Positions 46,030 to 50,854 of a stretch of DNA of 50,854 nt are shown piece by piece. The DNA is taken from NCBI GenBank assembly GCA_005889075.1, contig VBDQ01000023.1, positions 1 to 50,854 of the forward strand. Direction: 5' to 3'. The position numbers were made by a program, and so were the translations under genes. Position 1 is the first letter of the stretch. The number at the start of each line of letters is the position of its first letter. The notes under the pieces were generated by a model that saw only the letters and a list, made by a program, of their open reading frames with translations, did no database searches and was not told the DNA's origin. The DNA is from Chloroflexota bacterium. Lineage in GTDB: Bacteria > Chloroflexota > Limnocylindria > P2-11E.

Positions 46030-48192
46030 ATGAAGAAAGCGCGGTCCGAGAGCGCGAAGCTGCTGCCCATCCAAGAACTGCGCTGGCGCTGCGACCCGGC
46101 CGCCCTTGGCTTCGAAACAACCGAAGCCGTGAGTCCGCTCGACGGAGTCGCAGGCCAGGAACGGGCGGCGGATGCGATCAAACTAGCCCTCCGCATCACC
46201 GCGCCTGATTACAACGTCTTCGTGGCTGGGCCCCCCGGCACTGGCCGCCTCGCCGTCACGCTGGACCTGCTCCGGGCGGCCGCGGCGGCGCGCCCCGCAG
46301 CCTCGGACTGGTGCTATCTCGAAAACTTCCGCGAGCCTGATCGTCCGGTCGCGGTCGAGCTGCCGGCCGGCAAGGGCCGCGAGCTGAAGGCTGATCTCGA
46401 TGAGCTGATCGATCAATGTCGAGCTGACCTCCCAAGACTCATCGAGGCCGATGATCGGGAACACGCTCCCGGTCCGGCCATCACGCGGTCTGCGGTCGGA
46501 GGGAGGCTCGAGGCTCTGCGGAGAAAGTACGCCCAGGTTCCGGGCGTCGTTCGCCATGTCGACGCCATCAACGAGCAGCTCATCGAGTGGGTCGACTCCT
46601 CCCGTGCGGCCGACGCGCGGAGCGGCTCGGGCGCGGCACCGGCGATCTGGATCTCCTTTGGAGCCAACGTGTTTGTTACGCAGGACCCTGCGGCGGGCGC
46701 TCCGGTCGTCTGTGAGCCGAACCCGACGTTCCCGAACCTCGTCGGTCGGATCGACTACCGCGCTTCGCCCGCCGGGATGGATACGGACTTCAGGTCCCTC
46801 CGCGCCGGGACCATTCACCGCGCGAACGGCGGATACCTCGTCATGTACGCGCGAGACCTGCTTGCGGACCGATCGGCGTACCGGGCGGTAAAGCGTGCCC
46901 TGCGCGAGCGCGCGCTGACGGTCGAGAGCCCGCCCGACCAGGACGCAGCATTGCCCGTCGCCACGCTCAGGCCCGAGCCGATCCCGCTGAGCGTACTCGT
47001 CGTGCTGATCGGCGATCCCAGGCTGTACGCGCTTCTTCGCAACCGCGACGAAGATTTCGCGCAGCGGTTCAAGGTGAAGGCCGAGTTCACCGCATTCACG
47101 GACCGGACGCCCGCCGCAATCCAGACGTATGCGTCCTTCATCGCGAGGAGCGTCCGAACGCACGGTCTCTTGCGCTTCTCCGCCGACGCCGTGGCGCGTG
47201 TCATCGAAGAAGGAGCACGGCTGGCTGAAGACCGCGATCGCCTTACCGCTCGGTTCGGCCTCGTGGAAGACCTCCTCATCGAAGCGGACGCGGCAGCGCG
47301 GGCACGTGCGCAGACGACGGTACGCGCGGTCGACGTGATCGCGGCGCTCGAAGCGCGCGGCGGGCGGAGCAACCTCGTCGAAGAGGAGCTGCAGCGGCTG
47401 ATCGACGAAGGCGTGATCGCGATCGAGACGGACACGAAGGTCGTCGGGCAGGTGAATGGTCTGGCGGTCCGCGAGCTCGGCGATTACGCGTTCGCCCGTC
47501 CAACGCGGATCACCGCGCGCACCGGACCCGGCTTCGAAGAGGTGGTGGACATCGAGCGCCAGATCCATCTCTCGGGCCCAAGCCATACCAAGGGCGTGCT
47601 GACGCTCGAGGGCTACCTGCTGGGGAAGTACGGCCAGCGGCAGCCACTTGGGCTCACCGCGCGTCTGACCTTCGAGCAAAATTACGGGGGCGTCGACGGG
47701 GACAGCGCCTCCAGCCCCGAGCTGTACGCGGTGCTTTCGAGCCTCGCGGAGCTTCCCATCGATCAGGGCATCGCGGTAACGGGTTCCGTCGATCAGCGCG
47801 GAGATGTTCAGGCGATTGGCGGTGTGAACGAGAAGGTCGAAGGTCACTTCGCCGTGTGCAAGGCGCGAGGCCTCACCGGAAACCAGGGGGTGATCATCCC
47901 GAAGGCGAACATACGCAATCTCATGCTCGACCCGGAAGTTGTTGGCGCCGTCGCCGCGGGACAGTTTCACGTGTGGGCGGTGACGAGCATCGACGAAGGC
48001 ATCGAGCTGCTGACGGGCGTGCCGGCGGGCCAGGCGCGGGACGACGGGACGTACCCTCCGGAAAGCGTCCACGGCCGCGTACAGGCCCGGCTGGCCGCAT
48101 ACGCCGAGAACCTCGATCCCTACGTGCGGCCGCCGCGTTCTTCCACGAACGGCCGCTCCCGGACTGGGAAAACGCTTCAGCCTGAGAGGTGA
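46030..48192 (+). CDS. Lon-related AAA+ protease
   Basis: A 720-residue protein of the Lon-related (AAA_32 plus Lon S16) type. The ATPase region (about 1-420) has a Walker-A-like loop GPPGTGRL in which the Lys is replaced by Arg73. The protease domain (about 480-680) has the Ser-Lys dyad S559 (DGDSASS) and K602 (NEKVEG). The family degrades unfolded or regulatory proteins in the cytoplasm or at the membrane. ATG 46030 is chosen; a GTG lies one codon earlier. Its stop overlaps the start of the amino-acid permease by GTGA. Confidence 0.88.
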   Translation: MKKARSESAKLLPIQELRWRCDPAALGFETTEAVSPLDGVAGQERAADAIKLALRITAPDYNVFVAGPPGTGRLAVTLDLLRAAAAARPAASDWCYLENFREPDRPVAVELPAGKGRELKADLDELIDQCRADLPRLIEADDREHAPGPAITRSAVGGRLEALRRKYAQVPGVVRHVDAINEQLIEWVDSSRAADARSGSGAAPAIWISFGANVFVTQDPAAGAPVVCEPNPTFPNLVGRIDYRASPAGMDTDFRSLRAGTIHRANGGYLVMYARDLLADRSAYRAVKRALRERALTVESPPDQDAALPVATLRPEPIPLSVLVVLIGDPRLYALLRNRDEDFAQRFKVKAEFTAFTDRTPAAIQTYASFIARSVRTHGLLRFSADAVARVIEEGARLAEDRDRLTARFGLVEDLLIEADAAARARAQTTVRAVDVIAALEARGGRSNLVEEELQRLIDEGVIAIETDTKVVGQVNGLAVRELGDYAFARPTRITARTGPGFEEVVDIERQIHLSGPSHTKGVLTLEGYLLGKYGQRQPLGLTARLTFEQNYGGVDGDSASSPELYAVLSSLAELPIDQGIAVTGSVDQRGDVQAIGGVNEKVEGHFAVCKARGLTGNQGVIIPKANIRNLMLDPEVVGAVAAGQFHVWAVTSIDEGIELLTGVPAGQARDDGTYPPESVHGRVQARLAAYAENLDPYVRPPRSSTNGRSRTGKTLQPER

Positions 48193-49619
48193 GCGAGAAG
48201 GCGAGAGAAGGGCGTCGCGCTGACCTCGGCATCTTCGACTTCACGCTTCTCGTCGTTGGAGCGATCGTCGGTGCCGACATCTACGTCGTCTCCGCGATGG
48301 GTGCGCGGTTCCTCGGCCCCGCGCAGCTGGTCGCGTGGGTCGTCGCCGGGCTTCTCGCCGCGCTCACCGCGCTCGCTTTCGTGCAGTGCTGCGCGATCCT
48401 GCCAAAGGTCGGAGGCACCTATGCCTACACCCACGAGGCCTTCGGTCCGCTCGCGGGATTCCTTGCGGGTTGGGCGTTGTACCTCGGCGAGTGGGTGGCG
48501 CTTCCAGTATTCCCCCTCGCGTTCGCGAATTACTTTGCGTACTTCATCGGAGACTCACCGGCCGTCAGCGTCATCGTCAAGGTGCTCCTCGTCGGCGTGA
48601 TCACGGCGGTGAACGTCCGCGGCATTCAGACGGGCGCGCGGCTCAACGACGCGCTCACAGTGGCGAAGCTCGTCCCGCTTGGACTTCTCGTCGCGGTCGG
48701 CCTTGCCGTCCTCGCTACCCATTCGGCCCAGGCCGCGGAGCGGGTCACGCCGTTCGCGCCACTTGGGTGGGGCGGTCTCGGCTCGGCTGTCCTACTCATC
48801 TTCTGGGCGTACGCGGGATACGAGCTGGCGGTGCTTCCCGCGGGCGAGGTGAGCGAGCCGCAGCGGACGCTCCCGCTCGGTCTCGTCCTTGGTATGGCGA
48901 TCGCGACGATCTTCTACCTGCTCACCGCGGCGAGCGTGGTCATCGCTCTTCCCACCGAGGCCGCGCAAGCGTCGCAGCGCCCGCTCGCCGATGCGCTCGC
49001 GAGTCTTCTCCCGAGCCTCGGCCTGCCCGCGGCGATCGGCGGTGTGGTGATGAGCGCGGGAGCGCTTGTGTCGATTGCCGGCGTCTACGACGTGTTCACC
49101 CTGAGCCTCGCTCGCCTGAGCTACGCGATGGCGAAGGATGGCCTCTTCCCAGCGCCATTCGCAAAGATCCACCCGCGGTTTCACACTCCATATCTCGGGA
49201 TAGGCTTCCAAGGGCTGTGCGCGCTCGCCGCTTCGCTGCTCTTCGATCTCCGCAGCCTGATCGCGATCTCCGTGTTCTTTCTCGGACTGTGCTACGTGGC
49301 AACGGCGGTCTCCGCGCTTCGGCTGGTGCAGCGCAAGCCGGCTCGACGGCTGAACATTCCGGTCCTGCGCCCCATGCTCGTCCTCGCGGCACTCGCCGGC
49401 GCTTACCTGAGCCTGCAGGCGCCGCCACCGCTCCTCGCGCTCGGGGCATTCGCGATGCTCGTCGGTCTGGCCGCGTATCTACTACGGCGCACCGGGTGGC
49501 GCGAGGGAAGCAAGCTCCTCACACGTGCTGAAGACGATGAGCGCCGCCTAGCGCGGTGGGCGGCGCGGAGAGAGCGATGGCTTGTGGACTGGCCGATGCG
49601 AGGCGAGGCCCGGCGCTGA
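48189..49619 (+). CDS. APC-family amino-acid permease
   Basis: A 476-residue transporter with twelve helices. The first helix has LVVGAIVGADIYVVSAMG and helix 6 has FWAYAGYELAVLPAGEVSEPQRTLP, both family hallmarks: a G-x-G-type substrate-contact stretch and E-x-x-x-P. The C-terminus is a charged cytoplasmic tail (about 430-476). GTG 48189 overlaps the Lon-related stop in a GTGA overlap, so the two are translationally linked. Substrate probably an amino acid or polyamine; not determined. Confidence 0.9.
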   Translation: MSEKAREGRRADLGIFDFTLLVVGAIVGADIYVVSAMGARFLGPAQLVAWVVAGLLAALTALAFVQCCAILPKVGGTYAYTHEAFGPLAGFLAGWALYLGEWVALPVFPLAFANYFAYFIGDSPAVSVIVKVLLVGVITAVNVRGIQTGARLNDALTVAKLVPLGLLVAVGLAVLATHSAQAAERVTPFAPLGWGGLGSAVLLIFWAYAGYELAVLPAGEVSEPQRTLPLGLVLGMAIATIFYLLTAASVVIALPTEAAQASQRPLADALASLLPSLGLPAAIGGVVMSAGALVSIAGVYDVFTLSLARLSYAMAKDGLFPAPFAKIHPRFHTPYLGIGFQGLCALAASLLFDLRSLIAISVFFLGLCYVATAVSALRLVQRKPARRLNIPVLRPMLVLAALAGAYLSLQAPPPLLALGAFAMLVGLAAYLLRRTGWREGSKLLTRAEDDERRLARWAARRERWLVDWPMRGEARR

Positions 49620-49641
49620 GCGCACTCCAGCGATCCGCGAA

Positions 49642-50439
49642 CTACATCGGCGGCCCGCCCATCACAAACTCGGCAACAGTCGGGATCGTCGCGACCGCGA
49701 TTCCAAATCCCACGAGGAGCACGGCAACCGCCTTGGCGACGGCCGCGGTCGGCGCGAGAACCTTCTCGACGAAGATGACCGCCGCAACTGCGGCCATCCA
49801 TCCAACGCTCGCAAGCCCGACCGCGAGCAGGACGAGCATGAGCCCGGCACAGCACCCCACGCAGAAGACGCCCTCTTCGATTCCCATCCGCAAGGCCCCG
49901 CTCGCGCCTGACCGGAAACCACCAATCAGCCAATGGAGTGGAGATCGACAGTGCCCGAGGCATTTCTCCTTGAGCGGGGTCAAGTGGTACAGGCCTCCGG
50001 CGCCGATCGCGGCACCCAGGAACACTTGAGGCGCAGCTTGCACGCTCGGAATCGCGCCGACGAGCGGCGCAACCAGCCCCACGAGCACGTAGGCTCCGAC
50101 TCCTACGGCGCCCCAGATCATCAGATACCCCGCGACGAAGAGCGTCGCGAGCAGCGGCCACGCCCCTACCTGGCGCCGGGAGTACTGGGCATACACGAGT
50201 ACGACCGGAGCGACGGAGGGGAACATCATCGCCGCCATCATGATTACCCACGTCGCGAGGAAGATCGCGAAGCTCTCGAAGTCCACACGAACCGACATCG
50301 TCATCGAGCCGCTCTGAGCGGAAACGTATGCCCAACCGACGCCGGCAAGCGCCAGGAGCGCAACGAGCATGGAGAAAGCCGCGGCGGTCAATGCCAGACG
50401 CCCGAAGCGATCTTCGAATGTGGAGACCGCGGAATTCAA
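49642..50439 (-). CDS. DUF2182 membrane protein
   Basis: About 265 residues with six or seven helices. The DUF2182 hallmarks are present: ATWVIMMAAMMFPSVAPVVLVYA, YHLTPLKEKCLGHCRSPLHWL, and GIEEGVFCVGCCAGLMLVLLAVG. Cys, His and Met in these motifs suggest metal handling; the family is called a predicted metal-binding membrane protein. The start is uncertain: TTG 50439 is favoured because the frame further up (to 50544) overlaps the DUF1326 gene. It follows the DUF1326 gene, a pairing often seen in other genomes. Confidence 0.8.
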   Translation of the reverse strand: MNSAVSTFEDRFGRLALTAAAFSMLVALLALAGVGWAYVSAQSGSMTMSVRVDFESFAIFLATWVIMMAAMMFPSVAPVVLVYAQYSRRQVGAWPLLATLFVAGYLMIWGAVGVGAYVLVGLVAPLVGAIPSVQAAPQVFLGAAIGAGGLYHLTPLKEKCLGHCRSPLHWLIGGFRSGASGALRMGIEEGVFCVGCCAGLMLVLLAVGLASVGWMAAVAAVIFVEKVLAPTAAVAKAVAVLLVGFGIAVATIPTVAEFVMGGPPM

Positions 50440-50483
50440 GCGGCCAACTCCATTAAGAACAGATGAGCCGGACTGGCCAGTCG

Positions 50484-50854
50484 TTATGCCTCGTACTTGA
50501 ACTCGGTCGTGAAGCCGTTCGAACCAGACCCTTCGAAGTTCCAAGCACCTTCGTAGCGGATCCGTCCGGCTCTGGCGACGCGCACTGGTTGCGGAACAAC
50601 GCCTAGCAGCGGGTTGGTGATGACGGGCGCGGTCTTGCCGTCCATACCCTTGAGCTCCTCACTGTCCATCTCGAGGACCTTGCCTACCTTCACATGTCGT
50701 TTGCCGTTGGTCTTCTCAAAGGTGATCTGCGCGGCCGTCACACCCGTGACCGTTCCGATGAGCGGCACGACCGCCGCAAGGTGGCCTCCGGCTTGTCCCG
50801 AAAAGATCGCGCCGAGCGCTTGCGCTTGGTCGGGCTTGGCCCGCTCGTCCAGGT
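50484..50854 (-). CDS. DUF1326 protein, N-terminus beyond window
   Basis: The last 120 or so residues of a DUF1326 protein; the gene enters from the right edge. LDERAKPDQAQALGAIFSGQ with AGGHLAAVVPLIGTV, then GKRHVKVGKVLEMDSEEL and the final SGSNGFTTEFKYEA match the C-terminal half of the family. An internal ATG at 50768 is not the true start because conserved family sequence continues upstream to 50854. Function unknown, probably joint with the DUF2182 protein. Confidence 0.8.
   Translation of the reverse strand, partial: LDERAKPDQAQALGAIFSGQAGGHLAAVVPLIGTVTGVTAAQITFEKTNGKRHVKVGKVLEMDSEELKGMDGKTAPVITNPLLGVVPQPVRVARAGRIRYEGAWNFEGSGSNGFTTEFKYEA

Noticed and set aside
46183-48072. A 629-codon open frame on the minus strand
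   Set aside because: Antisense to the Lon-related protease; Arg/Asp-rich with no recognisable domain.
1-50854. CRISPR arrays, tRNA or rRNA genes, insertion sequences, prophage
   Set aside because: No spaced repeats, cloverleaf-like segments, rRNA-like stretches, transposase or phage genes were seen; tRNAs are hard to exclude by eye, and a tRNAscan run would settle it.

Overview
The window is about 50.9 kb of high-GC DNA (I judge mid-to-upper 60s percent) from a bacterial chromosome, densely packed with short intergenic gaps and many one- or four-base gene overlaps. No rRNA, tRNA, CRISPR array, phage or insertion sequence was seen. The gene mix (SARP/BTAD regulator, UdgX-type uracil-DNA glycosylase, HD-GYP proteins, VTC polyphosphate polymerase, Asp-box secreted proteins, DUF1059/DUF2277/DUF1326/DUF2182 proteins) suggests an uncultured free-living Chloroflexota relative, perhaps Limnocylindria-like. 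That placement is inference from gene content, not a phylogeny.

Layout. 1-2.4 kb: HAD hydrolase fragment, SARP regulator, divergent small monooxygenase-like protein, DUF1059 protein and a disrupted GNAT. 2.4-7.6 kb (minus): HtrA-type protease, a conserved unknown, and a peptide-type ABC importer (lipoprotein plus two permeases, no ATPase). 7.7-8.85 kb: UdgX and a small membrane protein. 8.8-19.3 kb (minus): nine closely spaced genes, read in transcription order as PstS-like lipoprotein, membrane histidine kinase, REC-REC-kinase, nucleotide-carrier-like transporter, VTC polyphosphate polymerase, REC plus degenerate HD-GYP, NarL-type regulator, CheY-like regulator, HD-GYP protein. A separate membrane histidine kinase (19.4-20.5 kb) diverges from it across a 9-bp inverted repeat. 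This cluster is the main candidate for an undescribed system: it looks like a phosphate/nucleotide-sensing and polyphosphate-forming signalling unit.

20.5-25.2 kb: structured intergenic element, DUF2277 protein, membrane protein, then an ornithine-cyclodeaminase-family reductase and a trans-3-hydroxy-L-proline dehydratase that together could turn trans-3-hydroxyproline into proline, followed by an epimerase remnant. 25.2-31.2 kb (plus): secreted Asp-box-like protein, small membrane protein, second peptide-type ABC importer (again no ATPase) and a GNAT. 31.2-36.1 kb: a VCBS-DUF3048 lipoprotein, a coiled-coil protein, a cyclase pseudogene, a DMT exporter and a VOC protein. 36.1-39.7 kb (minus): taurine/nitrate-type ABC importer with a ureohydrolase relative that has lost its third metal motif. 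39.8-50.85 kb: second Asp-box protein, lipoprotein, alpha/alpha-toroid protein, DHFR/RibD-like reductase, a frameshifted unknown, LuxR regulator, Lon-related protease, amino-acid permease, and a DUF2182/DUF1326 pair.

Two themes cross the window. All three ABC importers carry a hairpin at the junction between the binding-protein gene and the first permease gene, in one case a perfect 13-bp stem holding the permease start codon in its loop. Also, at least five genes are internally deleted or frameshifted, which means either real decay or assembly error.
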